NCBI GenBank assembly: GCA_026984935.1
Contig: JALSRD010000096.1
Location: 1 to 35,381, forward strand
Direction of reading: 5' to 3'
Source of the DNA: Desulfobacterales bacterium
GTDB taxonomy: Bacteria; Desulfobacterota; Desulfobacteria; Desulfobacterales; JALSRD01
Length of the DNA stretch: 35,381 nucleotides
Below are positions 24,370 to 32,829 of the stretch, piece by piece. Position 1 is the stretch's first letter. Every line of letters begins with the position of its first letter. The position numbers were made by a program, and so were the translations under genes. The notes beneath the pieces were generated by a model, which was not told the DNA's origin, ran no database searches, and saw only the letters and a program-made list of their open reading frames with translations.

Positions 24370-25593
24370 TTACTCTGCCGGGATGTCGTATTCCACCCGC
24401 ACGGTGACGATTTTCCCCTTATGGTATTTCCAGATCTCGATGGGCGTTTGCACGTCGCCGTTTTGGTCGAAATCGACCGATCCGCCGGCGCCCTCGTAGT
24501 TGATGGGCTTGCCCTTTTTCAACAAATCAAAGGCCTTTTTAAACTGTCCGGGTAAAATGGTTTCGCCGGGGGGATTGGCGACCACGCGCAGGTAGTCGCG
24601 AATGTTGTTGGAGGTCAAAGGAAGCCCCTTTGCCTTGGCGGCATAAGCGGCCAGCCCGATCACGGCCATGCCGTCGTAGGCATTGGTGATGTACGGCAGG
24701 GGCGGGAGTTTGCCATAGGCCGCCTTGTAGTCGGCGGAAAACAGCACCAGGGCCTTGCCGCCCGGAGAAGCGGCCACCGTCCCCATCATTCCTTCCAGGT
24801 TCTTGGCGCCCACGGCCTTGATGATGTCTTCGGATTTGGTGCCGTCACAAAAGAGAAATTTTTTATAGTGGAAAAACTCGATGGCTTCCTTGAGGTAGAT
24901 CTTGGCATGCTGCGGGTAGCTGAAGGCACAGAGGATGTCCGGGCTTTTCGCCAAAGCTTTTTTCAGCTCCGCCGTGTAGGTTTCGGCTGCCTTTTCGTCG
25001 TGCGGGATCATCGCCAGGACTTTGCCGCCGCGCTTTTCAAATGACTTCTTGAACTGCTGGGCAAGTCCCTGGCCATAGGGGTTGTTGACGTAGAGCACAG
25101 AAGCCGTCTTGTTGTAGCCGGCCGCCAGTTTGCCGGCGATGACACCCTGCAGCGCGTCGGACGGACAGGTACGGAAGAGGTAATCCTTGCCCTGATCGGC
25201 CGGCAGCACACTGATCAGCGGCGAGGTGGAGGAGGGCGACATCAGTACGATACCCCTGGGACAGGTGACGGACTCGGCCACCGGGACGGTGACCCCGCTG
25301 GCGATGGCCCCCACAATGGCGGGTACCTTTTCGATGTTGACCAGTTTCTTGGCGGCGTTGACGCCGGGAATGGCCGAGGTCTGGGTATCCTCGCTGATCA
25401 CCTTTACGGCAAAACCGGCGGCGTTCATCTGTTTGACCGCCAGTTTAACGCCATTGAAGATGTTGGGGCCGAATTCTTTCAGCGGTCCGGTCATGGCCAT
25501 CAGGCTGCCCACCTTCAATTCTGCGGCCTGCACACCGGGAAGCATGGCCACCGAAAGCACCAGTATGCATGCAAACACAATGAGCTTTTTCAT
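24370..25593 (-). CDS. periplasmic amino-acid-type ABC binding protein, probably for Liv system 2
   Basis: 407 residues from the ATG at 25593 (AAGGAGG five bases upstream; a GTG directly before it is too close to the site). The signal peptide is MKKLIVFACILVLSVAMLPG, cleaved after about VQAA. The mature start ELKVGSLMAMTGPLKEFGPN and the lobe pattern AKKLVNIEKVPAIVGAIASG mark the type I binding-protein fold. It lacks the E. coli LivJ/LivK disulfide. Liv system 2 has no binding protein of its own and this is the nearest free one, on the opposite strand about 1.5 kb away. The pairing is inference; it could also serve other permeases. Confidence 0.88.
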   Translation of the reverse strand: MKKLIVFACILVLSVAMLPGVQAAELKVGSLMAMTGPLKEFGPNIFNGVKLAVKQMNAAGFAVKVISEDTQTSAIPGVNAAKKLVNIEKVPAIVGAIASGVTVPVAESVTCPRGIVLMSPSSTSPLISVLPADQGKDYLFRTCPSDALQGVIAGKLAAGYNKTASVLYVNNPYGQGLAQQFKKSFEKRGGKVLAMIPHDEKAAETYTAELKKALAKSPDILCAFSYPQHAKIYLKEAIEFFHYKKFLFCDGTKSEDIIKAVGAKNLEGMMGTVAASPGGKALVLFSADYKAAYGKLPPLPYITNAYDGMAVIGLAAYAAKAKGLPLTSNNIRDYLRVVANPPGETILPGQFKKAFDLLKKGKPINYEGAGGSVDFDQNGDVQTPIEIWKYHKGKIVTVRVEYDIPAE

Positions 25594-26266
25594 CACTGCC
25601 TCCTTTCGTTTAAGCGTTAATCCCGATTGGCACTTGGCGTAACATCTTGCACATATAACCTTTCAGGTGGGGGATCCGCTTGGAGGCGCCATCCTTCTGG
25701 CGGCTGAAAAAAGACCGGCGGATGGTGAACCTAAAATGGCGGTGCGCCGGGAGTTCTTCCCGCAAGGCGGCGTGGGGTGCTGGTCGATGATTCAGAACTT
25801 GCGGGAGCCGTCGCACGTGCCCGAAAGAGCCGCGCGGAGCTTTCCCCGTCCCAATTTTCTAGCGAAATTTGGCAGCGATTGCAAGTTGAATTTCGCAGAT
25901 TTGTATTTTTCATCTGCAGTGGGGGTGCCCGCCGGCCCGTGGCGCCGGGGGCCGCATTGGAAGCTTTACCGGGGAGGCTGTACACACGGCGCAGACCTTC
26001 TGAAAGCGGTCTGCAGGGCGTTTATGCAGAGCAAATCCATACTTTTGTCTTGACGGCCGGCATCGAAACCTATACATAAACGTACTTTCTGTATCTGAGG
26101 AAATACAAAAAAACGGTGGCGTTTTTCGGTATTTCGATAAAAATTTGCAGCAATAATTAACGGTCGGGGACGTGGCGCAGGGACCAAGACTCTCCGACGG
26201 TCCGGTTTTGGCGACGGCTTTTAACCGGACAATCATAAAACCAATAGCATGATGAGGAGGCGGCAA
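25594..26266. other. divergent control region between two binding-protein genes
   Basis: About 670 bases without a convincing gene. CGAAATT and its complement form an inverted repeat near 25863-25894. A weak plus-strand promoter candidate, TTGACG-N15-TATACA, lies near 26051-26076; the spacer is short. It is followed by a strong hairpin (26100-26135). The rest holds nothing I recognise. Confidence 0.4.
26100..26135 (+). promoter_or_regulatory. leader hairpin before the livK gene of Liv system 3
   Basis: GAAATAC pairs with GTATTTC, then a two-base mismatch, then AAAAACG pairs with CGTTTTT around a GTGG loop. The whole is 36 bases long and 131 bases before livK. The T-run is within the stem, so it is more likely a leader structure or DNA site than a terminator. 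Confidence 0.5.
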
Positions 26267-27397
26267 ATGAAAAAAGGAATGCGCATGTTTCTGTTGACGG
26301 CCATTATCGGCCTGTTCGCGGTATTTACCCTGGCCGGAAGCGGTCTGGCGGCCGGCACCATTAAGATCGGCGTAGCCGGACCCCACAGCGGAGACCTGGC
26401 TTCTTACGGCCTGCCAACGGTCAATGCGGCCAAGCTGGTGGCCAAAGACATCAATGCCAAGGGCGGGGTGCTGGGAAAGAAAGTGGAGCTGATCGTGGAA
26501 GACGATGTCTGCAAGCCGGAAGTGGCCACCAACACGGCCACCAAGCTGGTGGGTGACCATGTCGCCGCGGTACTGGGCCACATCTGCAGCGGGGCCACCA
26601 AGGCGGCCCTGGGCATTTACAAGGAGGCCCACATTGTCGTGATGTCGCCTTCGGCCACCAACCCGGCCCTGACCCAGAGCGGCGATTACCCCAACTTTTT
26701 CCGCACCATTGCGTCCGATGATGCCCAAGCCAAGCTGGAGGTCGAGTTTGCTCTAAACAAGCTGAAAGTCAAAAAGATTGCCGTTTTGCATGACAAGGGC
26801 GATTACGGCAAAGGGCTGGCGGAATACGCCAGGAGTTTTCTGAAAAAAGACAAGCGCGCCCAGGTGGTGCTCTTCGAGGGCATTACGCCGGGTGCCGTCG
26901 ACTATTCGGCGATTGTGCAGAAAATCAAGCGCAAGGGTGCCGAGGCGGTGATTTTCGGCGGTTACCACCCCGAAGCCTCCAAAATCGTCACCCAGATGCG
27001 CAAAAAGGGCATGAAAACCTATTTCATTTCCGATGACGGGGTAAAAGACGATACCTTTATCAAGGTTGCCAAACAGTTTGCCGAAGGCGTTTACGCCACA
27101 GGGCCCAAGGATGTCAGCAAGAATCCCATGACGGTTAAAGCGCGGGCGGAGCACAAAAAAGTATACGGATCCGATCCGGGCGCCTTTTTTGAAAACGCCT
27201 ATGCGGCCATGCTGGCTTTGTGCAATGCCATTCAAAAGGCCGGCTCGACCAAATACGATGCCATGGTCAAGGCCCTGCGTACGGACTATGTGGACACGCC
27301 GCTGGGAAAGATCCGTTTCGACAAACGCGGAGATGCCACAGGCGTTGGATTTGCCATTTACCAGGTACAGCATGGGAAATATGTCGAACTGAAGTGA
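26267..27397 (+). CDS. livK: periplasmic branched-chain amino-acid binding protein LivK (Liv system 3)
   Basis: 376 residues from the ATG at 26267, with AGGAGG six bases upstream; ATGs at 26249 and 26252 precede that site and are rejected. The signal peptide ends near GLAA at about residue 29. The mature start GTIKIGVAGPHSGDLASYG closely follows E. coli LivJ/LivK. The conserved disulfide pair is present (Cys82 in EDDVCKPE and Cys107 in GHICSGAT), along with VVMSPSATNPALT. This makes a true branched-chain amino-acid binder more likely than for the other two binding proteins here. First gene of a livKHMGF operon. Confidence 0.94.
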   Translation: MKKGMRMFLLTAIIGLFAVFTLAGSGLAAGTIKIGVAGPHSGDLASYGLPTVNAAKLVAKDINAKGGVLGKKVELIVEDDVCKPEVATNTATKLVGDHVAAVLGHICSGATKAALGIYKEAHIVVMSPSATNPALTQSGDYPNFFRTIASDDAQAKLEVEFALNKLKVKKIAVLHDKGDYGKGLAEYARSFLKKDKRAQVVLFEGITPGAVDYSAIVQKIKRKGAEAVIFGGYHPEASKIVTQMRKKGMKTYFISDDGVKDDTFIKVAKQFAEGVYATGPKDVSKNPMTVKARAEHKKVYGSDPGAFFENAYAAMLALCNAIQKAGSTKYDAMVKALRTDYVDTPLGKIRFDKRGDATGVGFAIYQVQHGKYVELK

Positions 27398-27415
27398 GAC
27401 CGACGTGAGCCGGAC

Positions 27416-27440
27416 CGGGGCAGGCAGAGCGCCTGCCCCG
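27416..27440 (+). promoter_or_regulatory. 10-bp perfect hairpin between livK and livH (system 3)
   Basis: CGGGGCAGGC, loop AGAGC, then the exact complement, followed by ATTTGTGTGT. It lies 18 bases after livK. The tail is too poor in T for full termination, so partial termination or message stabilisation fits better. It occupies the same place as the system 1 hairpin. Confidence 0.65.
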
Positions 27441-27567
27441 ATTTGTGTGTGCGGGCGCCAGGCAGCCTGGATGCGGGCGCATGGGGCGGGGCTTCATATT
27501 TCCCGGCCGGCCCGAGAGCGGGTAAGCAACCCGGGCGGCAACACCTGAAAGGAGCAAATCGCAGCAC

Positions 27568-28470
27568 ATGGACTATTTCATGGAACTTTTCCTGGGCGGA
27601 CTTACCCGGGGAAGCATCTATGCCCTGATTGCATTGGGCTACACCATGGTTTACGGTATCATCGAGCTGATCAATTTCGCCCATGGTGAAATTTACATGA
27701 TCGGTGCCTTCACCGCGCTGATCACGATCAGCGTTTTGACGATGCTGGGCTTAAACAAGATCGCCATCCTGCTGATCGCCGCGGTAGCCGCGATCATTTA
27801 CTCCTCGGCCTACGGGTACACGGCTGAGAAAGTGGCCTACAAGCCACTGCGCTCGGCACCGCGCTTATCGCCGTTGATCAGCGCCATCGGGGTTTCCCTG
27901 TTTCTGCAGAACTACGTGCTTCTGGCCCAGACCTCTGATTTTCTGCCCTTCCCCAACCTGATCCCGCAATTCAAATTCTTAAAAGCATACGGCGGGATCG
28001 TGCAGTCGTCGGAAATCGTCATCTATGTCACCACGGCCATCGTGCTGGTGATCCTGACCTTTCTGATCAAATTCACCAAACTGGGCAAAGCCATGCGCGC
28101 CACCGCCCAGGACCGCGATATGGCCATGCTGGTGGGGGTCAACGTCGACCGCGTGATTTCCTTCACCTTTGTGGTGGGTTCCGCCACGGCGGCACTGGGC
28201 GGCGTGCTGATCGCTTCGCATATCGGGCAGATCAATTTCTACATCGGGTTTATCGCCGGCATCAAGGCCTTCGTGGCCGCCGTGCTGGGGGGCATCGGCA
28301 GCATGCCGGGGGCCGTTCTCGGCAGCCTGGTGTTGGGCTGGACCGAGAGCTTTTTCACCGGATACATCTCCAGCGACTACGAAGATGTTTTCGCCTTTTT
28401 ATTCCTGGTGCTGATCCTGATATTCCGCCCCTCCGGTATCCTGGGACGGACGGACACCGACAAGGTCTGA
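27568..28470 (+). CDS. livH: branched-chain amino-acid ABC transporter permease LivH (Liv system 3)
   Basis: 300 residues, close to the 308 of E. coli LivH. It contains GSIYALIALGYTMVYGIIEL, INFAHGEIYMIGAFTAL and the coupling loop RATAQDRDMAMLVGVN; it ends FRPSGILGRTDTDKV. About eight membrane segments. AAAGGAG is about 13 bases before the ATG, a long spacing. It follows livK by 170 bases, with a hairpin between. Confidence 0.93.
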   Translation: MDYFMELFLGGLTRGSIYALIALGYTMVYGIIELINFAHGEIYMIGAFTALITISVLTMLGLNKIAILLIAAVAAIIYSSAYGYTAEKVAYKPLRSAPRLSPLISAIGVSLFLQNYVLLAQTSDFLPFPNLIPQFKFLKAYGGIVQSSEIVIYVTTAIVLVILTFLIKFTKLGKAMRATAQDRDMAMLVGVNVDRVISFTFVVGSATAALGGVLIASHIGQINFYIGFIAGIKAFVAAVLGGIGSMPGAVLGSLVLGWTESFFTGYISSDYEDVFAFLFLVLILIFRPSGILGRTDTDKV

Positions 28471-28565
28471 CCCTTGTCGACAATTTCGGAGGGGCCCTGC
28501 AGGTTGTGGCTGTTTTGCGGCCGACAGAGAACACCCAAAAATCGTGGACATGGTAAGACATCGCA

Positions 28566-29789
28566 ATGACAGCACTCAATGAAATAAAAAAGTCGCTTCT
28601 GGTTTCGATCTGGTTCATGTTCCTGACCTTTCCCATCATGGTGATCAAGGTCAACACCGTGGAGCAGACCATTTCGTGGCGCTGGAACCGGCTGGCGGCG
28701 GTGGGCATCGGCAGTTTCTGCCTCTCCTTTGTCTGGCGCTACATGCTCAAGAGGAAGGAAACCGGCGCCAAGAAAACCGCTCTCGGAAACGGCGGTGAAC
28801 TTTCCGCGGTCCAGCGGCTGCTGCAGAATCCACGGTTTTTCAAACCGGCGCTGCTAGCCACCGCCGTGTTTGCGCTGATCTACCCCTTTTATTTTTCCAT
28901 GTACCAGGTCAACATCATGACCACGGCCCTGATCTATGTCATCCTGGGGCTCGGCCTGAATATCGTGGTCGGCCTGGCCGGTCTGCTGGACCTTGGTTAC
29001 GTGGCCTTTTACGCGGTGGGCGCCTACAGTTACGCCCTGCTGCATATCCATTTCGGATTGGGTTTCTGGGCGTGTCTGCCCATCGGGGCCGGGCTGGCCA
29101 TGATGTTCGGCATCGTGCTGGGATTTCCGGTACTGCGGCTGCGCGGCGACTACCTGGCCATCGTGACGCTGGGTTTCGGAGAAATCATCCGCCTGATCCT
29201 GGAAAACTGGAACGCATTCTCCTATGGCCCCAGCGGCATCGCCAATATCCCGCGGCCGGGGCTGTTCGGCATGCACCTGACGATCCACCAGTCGCTGATC
29301 TACATTTATTTCATCATGGTGGCCATCGTGGTCTTCACGATTTTCGTGGTGCGGCGCCTCCAGGACTCCAGGATCGGCAGGGCCTGGATCGCGCTGCGCG
29401 AAGACGAGGTGGCCTGCCAGGCCACGGGGATCGATAAAACCAAGACCAAGCTGAGCGCCTTTGCCCTGGGAGCCACCTGGGCCGGCATGGGGGGCGTCGT
29501 GTTTGCCGCCAAAACGACCTTTATCAATCCGGCCAGCTTTACCATCTGGGAGTCGGTCATGATCCTTTGCATTGTGGTCCTGGGCGGCATGGGGTCCATT
29601 CTGGGCGTGATTCTGGGGGCGCTGATCCTGATGCTGCTGCCCGAGTACATGCGTGCTTTTTCCGAATACCGCATGCTGCTTTTTGCCGCCGCCCTGGTGG
29701 TGATGATGGTCTTCCGCCCCAACGGCATCATCAGCGCCGTGCGCCGCAACTATGAATTCAAGGGAACCAACGAAAAAGAGACCGCCTGA
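28566..29789 (+). CDS. livM: branched-chain amino-acid ABC transporter permease LivM, long form (Liv system 3)
   Basis: 407 residues, about 100 longer than the LivM proteins of systems 1 and 2. The extra N-terminal part (about 1-100) has two membrane segments and a basic loop, matching the DUF3382 domain at the start of E. coli LivM. The core has GLGLNIVVGLAGLLDLGYVA, the coupling loop ALREDEVACQATGID and the ending FRPNGIISAVRR. Its ribosome site is weak (GGTAAG). It is 95 bases after livH and 13 bases before livG. Confidence 0.93.
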   Translation: MTALNEIKKSLLVSIWFMFLTFPIMVIKVNTVEQTISWRWNRLAAVGIGSFCLSFVWRYMLKRKETGAKKTALGNGGELSAVQRLLQNPRFFKPALLATAVFALIYPFYFSMYQVNIMTTALIYVILGLGLNIVVGLAGLLDLGYVAFYAVGAYSYALLHIHFGLGFWACLPIGAGLAMMFGIVLGFPVLRLRGDYLAIVTLGFGEIIRLILENWNAFSYGPSGIANIPRPGLFGMHLTIHQSLIYIYFIMVAIVVFTIFVVRRLQDSRIGRAWIALREDEVACQATGIDKTKTKLSAFALGATWAGMGGVVFAAKTTFINPASFTIWESVMILCIVVLGGMGSILGVILGALILMLLPEYMRAFSEYRMLLFAAALVVMMVFRPNGIISAVRRNYEFKGTNEKETA

Positions 29790-29802
29790 AACGAGACGTA
29801 CA

Positions 29803-30591
29803 ATGGACCCTGTACTCGATATCAAACAGCTAACAATGGATTTCGGCGGGCTGCGGGCGCTGGATCACATTGACCTGGATGTGAAAGCCGGTGAAATTGC
29901 CGCCCTGATCGGTCCCAACGGAGCCGGCAAGACCACGTTTTTTAACTGCATCACCGGGATTTACAAACCGACGCAGGGAGATATGTTTATCTCCCCCGGC
30001 GGGAAAAACCGCATTCGTATCAATGGTCTGAAACCCAACCAGGTTACCGAGAGAGGCATGGCGCGGACCTTTCAGAACATCCGCCTTTTCCAGAACATGA
30101 CCGTGCTGGAAAACGTGATGATGGGCCGGCACTGCCGCATGCGTGCCGGTATCCCGGGCGCCGTTTTCAGAAACAAAGCCACCCGCGAGGAAGAAAAGCG
30201 GGTGGTCCAGGAGAGCTACGAGATCCTTGAAAAAATCGGTCTGGAACAGTTCGTCAACGAATTCGCCAAGAACCTTCCATACGGTGCCCAGCGGCGCCTG
30301 GAAATCGCGCGCGCCATGGCCACGGAACCTTTCATCCTGCTGCTGGATGAACCGGCCGCCGGCATGAACAATCAGGAAACCAGCGAACTGGACCAGCTGG
30401 TCTTAAAAATCCGGGAAGAAGAGCATATCTCGATTCTGCTGATCGAACATGACATGAAATTCGTCATGAGCCTTTCGGACCGTATTTTCGTCATGGATTA
30501 CGGTAAGAAAATCGCGCAGGGTACTCCGCAGGAAATCAAGAGCAATCCGGCAGTTATCCGGGCCTACCTGGGAGAGGACGTCGATGCTTAA
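29803..30591 (+). CDS. livG: branched-chain amino-acid ABC transporter ATPase LivG (Liv system 3)
   Basis: 262 residues from the ATG at 29803. An open extension upstream overlaps livM and lacks family sequence. Walker A is GPNGAGKT (37-44), the signature is LPYGAQRRLEIARAM, Walker B is ILLLDEPAAGMN, and the switch is IEHDM. An extra loop, SPGGKNRIRINGLKPNQ, lies before the Q-loop, as in E. coli-type LivG. It overlaps livF by eight bases. Confidence 0.94.
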   Translation: MDPVLDIKQLTMDFGGLRALDHIDLDVKAGEIAALIGPNGAGKTTFFNCITGIYKPTQGDMFISPGGKNRIRINGLKPNQVTERGMARTFQNIRLFQNMTVLENVMMGRHCRMRAGIPGAVFRNKATREEEKRVVQESYEILEKIGLEQFVNEFAKNLPYGAQRRLEIARAMATEPFILLLDEPAAGMNNQETSELDQLVLKIREEEHISILLIEHDMKFVMSLSDRIFVMDYGKKIAQGTPQEIKSNPAVIRAYLGEDVDA

Positions 30592-31291
30592 GATCGATAA
30601 CATCAAGACCTATTACGGCAACATCATGGCCTTAAAGGGTGTCAGCATCGAGATATCCGAGGGCGAAATCATCACCCTGATCGGTGCCAACGGGGCCGGC
30701 AAGTCGACGACGCTGATGTCCATCTGCGGCATCGTGCCGCCGCGTTCCGGGGAGATTCGCTTCATGGGCAAGGCCATCCATACCATGAAACCGGACCGCA
30801 TCGTATCGCTGGGCATTTCCCAGGTGCCCGAGGGGCGGCGGATTTTCCCCTATCTCACGGTGACGGAAAACCTCGACATGGGCGCCTTTTTGCGCAACGA
30901 CAGGGAAAACATCAAGCGCGACATGGACTACATTTTCGAACTGTTCCCCATTCTGGCGGAGCGGCGCCACCAGTCCGGCGGCACCTTGAGCGGTGGTGAA
31001 CAGCAGATGCTGGCCATCTCCCGGGCGCTGATGGCCAAACCGAGGCTGCTTTTGCTCGACGAGCCCTCCCTGGGGCTGGCACCGCTGATCGTCAAACAGA
31101 TTTTCGAGATCATCCGCAAGGTCAATGAGGAGCAACGCACCACCATCTTTCTGGTCGAGCAGAACGCCAACCTGGCGCTGAAGGTCGCCCATCGCGGCTA
31201 TGTCATGGAAAACGGGCGGATTACCATTGCCGACAAGGCGCAAAGCCTGCTGGCCAATGAAGACGTCAAAAAAGCCTACCTCGGACTCTGA
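30584..31291 (+). CDS. livF: branched-chain amino-acid ABC transporter ATPase LivF (Liv system 3)
   Basis: 235 residues. Walker A is GANGAGKS (34-41), the signature is LSGGEQQM, Walker B is LLLLDEPSLGLAP, and the switch is VEQNA. All key residues are canonical. A GGGAGAGGA lies before the ATG inside livG, so translation is coupled. It closes the livKHMGF operon; no clear terminator follows, and the phaR promoter begins 48 bases later. Confidence 0.94.
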   Translation: MLKIDNIKTYYGNIMALKGVSIEISEGEIITLIGANGAGKSTTLMSICGIVPPRSGEIRFMGKAIHTMKPDRIVSLGISQVPEGRRIFPYLTVTENLDMGAFLRNDRENIKRDMDYIFELFPILAERRHQSGGTLSGGEQQMLAISRALMAKPRLLLLDEPSLGLAPLIVKQIFEIIRKVNEEQRTTIFLVEQNANLALKVAHRGYVMENGRITIADKAQSLLANEDVKKAYLGL

Positions 31292-31339
31292 CCGCATTTT
31301 CTTCCCAGCTGTGCACGCCAATATATTTCCCGAGCCGCC

Positions 31340-31385
31340 TTGACATTTATGACGCGCTGCATCATATTCGATGATGACGCGTTGC
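31340..31385 (+). promoter_or_regulatory. phaR promoter with a 12-base direct repeat
   Basis: TTGACA (31340-31345), 17 bases, CATATT (31363-31368). The motif ATGACGCGnTGC occurs at 31349-31360 and again at 31374-31385, 25 bases apart. One copy lies in the promoter spacer and the other just after the start of transcription. This is a fitting place for an autorepressor; PhaR homologues are known to repress their own genes. The link of these repeats to PhaR is inference. Confidence 0.55.
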
Positions 31386-31418
31386 GTTATTTCATCATCT
31401 CGGCAGGAGGAGGGAATC

Positions 31419-31994
31419 ATGCGCACCATTAAAAAGTATGCCAACCGCAAACTCTACGACGGCGAGGAAAAAAAATACATCTCCATGGATCGCCTGGCCG
31501 AACTGATCCGTTCCGGCGAAGAAGTCCGGGTGATCGACAACAGCACGGGTGAAGACATCACGGTCACCGTTCTCTCCCAGCTGCTGGGACGGCAGAACGC
31601 CGCCAAGGGCAGTACGCTGCCGGCCGCGACCCTGCTGGAGATGCTGCAACGGGGCAGCGGGACACTGGTGGAATACGCGCGCAAGTCGCTGACCATCGGG
31701 CACAGCGCGCTCAACCTGGCCGAGGACGAGCTGGATCATCTGTTCAAGCTGGTAACCGGCGACCGGCAGCTGTCGGAATCAGAGGGACGCAGGATCAAGG
31801 ATGATATTCTGGCCTATGCCGGGCAGTTCAAACAGTGGGCTGCCGAGCATATCGAACAGAGCGTCAACGAGGTGATGGCCAAAATGCACCTGGCCACCCG
31901 AGACCAGATCGACGCCCTGGAATCCCGGGTGGCGGCCCTGGAGGGCGCACCCCAGGACAGGCCCAAAGACCAGGCGGAAAAGGAACGCGCGTAA
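31419..31994 (+). CDS. phaR: polyhydroxyalkanoate synthesis regulator PhaR
   Basis: 191 residues from the ATG at 31419, preceded by AGGAGGAGGG. The N-terminal 60 residues are the PHB/PHA accumulation regulator DNA-binding domain: IKKYANRKLYDGEEKKYISM, then LIRSGEEVRVIDNSTGEDIT. A middle region and a C-terminal coiled coil (about 150-176, QIDALESRVAALEG) follow. In known bacteria PhaR senses polyester granules by binding them and represses phasin genes. No phaC or phasin gene lies in this window. Confidence 0.9.
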   Translation: MRTIKKYANRKLYDGEEKKYISMDRLAELIRSGEEVRVIDNSTGEDITVTVLSQLLGRQNAAKGSTLPAATLLEMLQRGSGTLVEYARKSLTIGHSALNLAEDELDHLFKLVTGDRQLSESEGRRIKDDILAYAGQFKQWAAEHIEQSVNEVMAKMHLATRDQIDALESRVAALEGAPQDRPKDQAEKERA

Positions 31995-32049
31995 GGCTGC
32001 GAAGCGCCGTTCCGGAAAATACTGGTCGGCACTCACCCGGCGGAAGCGT

Positions 32050-32829
32050 TCAGACGCAAAGCTGCGGATCGGCATCGGCAAGGGCGCCGAAGGCCTGCCG
32101 CCAGGCCTGCAGTTTGGCGTAGGATAAGGTGGCCGTATGCAGCGCCGGGAAGTCACGCTTCTGGAACAGCACGTTGCCCAGCGGATCGATCACCATGGAG
32201 TCGCCGCAGTGGCCGTTGCCGTTGCCGTCAACGCCGATGCGGTTGACGCCGACCACGTAGCACTGGTTTTCAATGGCCCGCGCCGCCAGCAGGGCCTTCC
32301 AGTGCAGCGCGCGCCGGCGCGGCCAGTTGGCGATAAACAGCGCCAGGTCGTAGGGCGGCGTGTCGGCGTTGCGCGTCCAGGCCGGAAAACGCAGATCGTA
32401 ACAGATAAACGGCCGGATGCGCCAGCCTTTCAGCGTGACGGTGAGCCGCCGGGTGCCCGGTGTGTAAACCTTGTCTTCGCCGGCGACCCCCAGCAGATGG
32501 CGCTTGTCGTACCACAATACCCGGCCGTCCGGCTTCACCCACAAAAGGCGGTTGACGTAGCCGTCGTCGCAGTGCATCATCGCACCGCCAACCAGGTCGG
32601 CGCCCCTGCGGGCGGACTTTTCCCGCAGCCAGGCCAGGGTTGGACCTTCCATATCTTCGGCCAGCGCGGCAGCCTGCATACTGAAGCCGGTGGTGAACAT
32701 CTCCGGCAGCACGATGAGATCCGTCTCATCGGCCAGGGAATCGATGAGACGGCCGAAAGCCGCCAGGTTGGCGTCGACATCTTCCCAGACCAGGTGGGCC
32801 TGAACCAGGGTCACCCTTAAATCCTGCAT
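32050..32829 (-). CDS. omega-amidase / nitrilase-superfamily hydrolase (YafV-like)
   Basis: 259 residues. The catalytic triad of the carbon-nitrogen hydrolase superfamily is visible: Glu43 (LPEMFTTGFS), Lys109 (WYDKRHLLG) and Cys143 (FICYDLRFP). GDSMVIDPLG completes the pattern. Omega-amidases hydrolyse alpha-ketoglutaramate or alpha-ketosuccinamate, the products left when glutamine or asparagine donates its amino group. It overlaps the aminotransferase gene upstream by 13 bases, which supports a coupled transamination-deamidation pathway, as proposed for methionine salvage. Confidence 0.9.
   Translation of the reverse strand: MQDLRVTLVQAHLVWEDVDANLAAFGRLIDSLADETDLIVLPEMFTTGFSMQAAALAEDMEGPTLAWLREKSARRGADLVGGAMMHCDDGYVNRLLWVKPDGRVLWYDKRHLLGVAGEDKVYTPGTRRLTVTLKGWRIRPFICYDLRFPAWTRNADTPPYDLALFIANWPRRRALHWKALLAARAIENQCYVVGVNRIGVDGNGNGHCGDSMVIDPLGNVLFQKRDFPALHTATLSYAKLQAWRQAFGALADADPQLCV

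Noticed and set aside
25866-25880. Sigma-54-like TTGGCA...TTGCA upstream of livK
   Set aside because: The GG and GC elements are 8 bases apart instead of the required 10.
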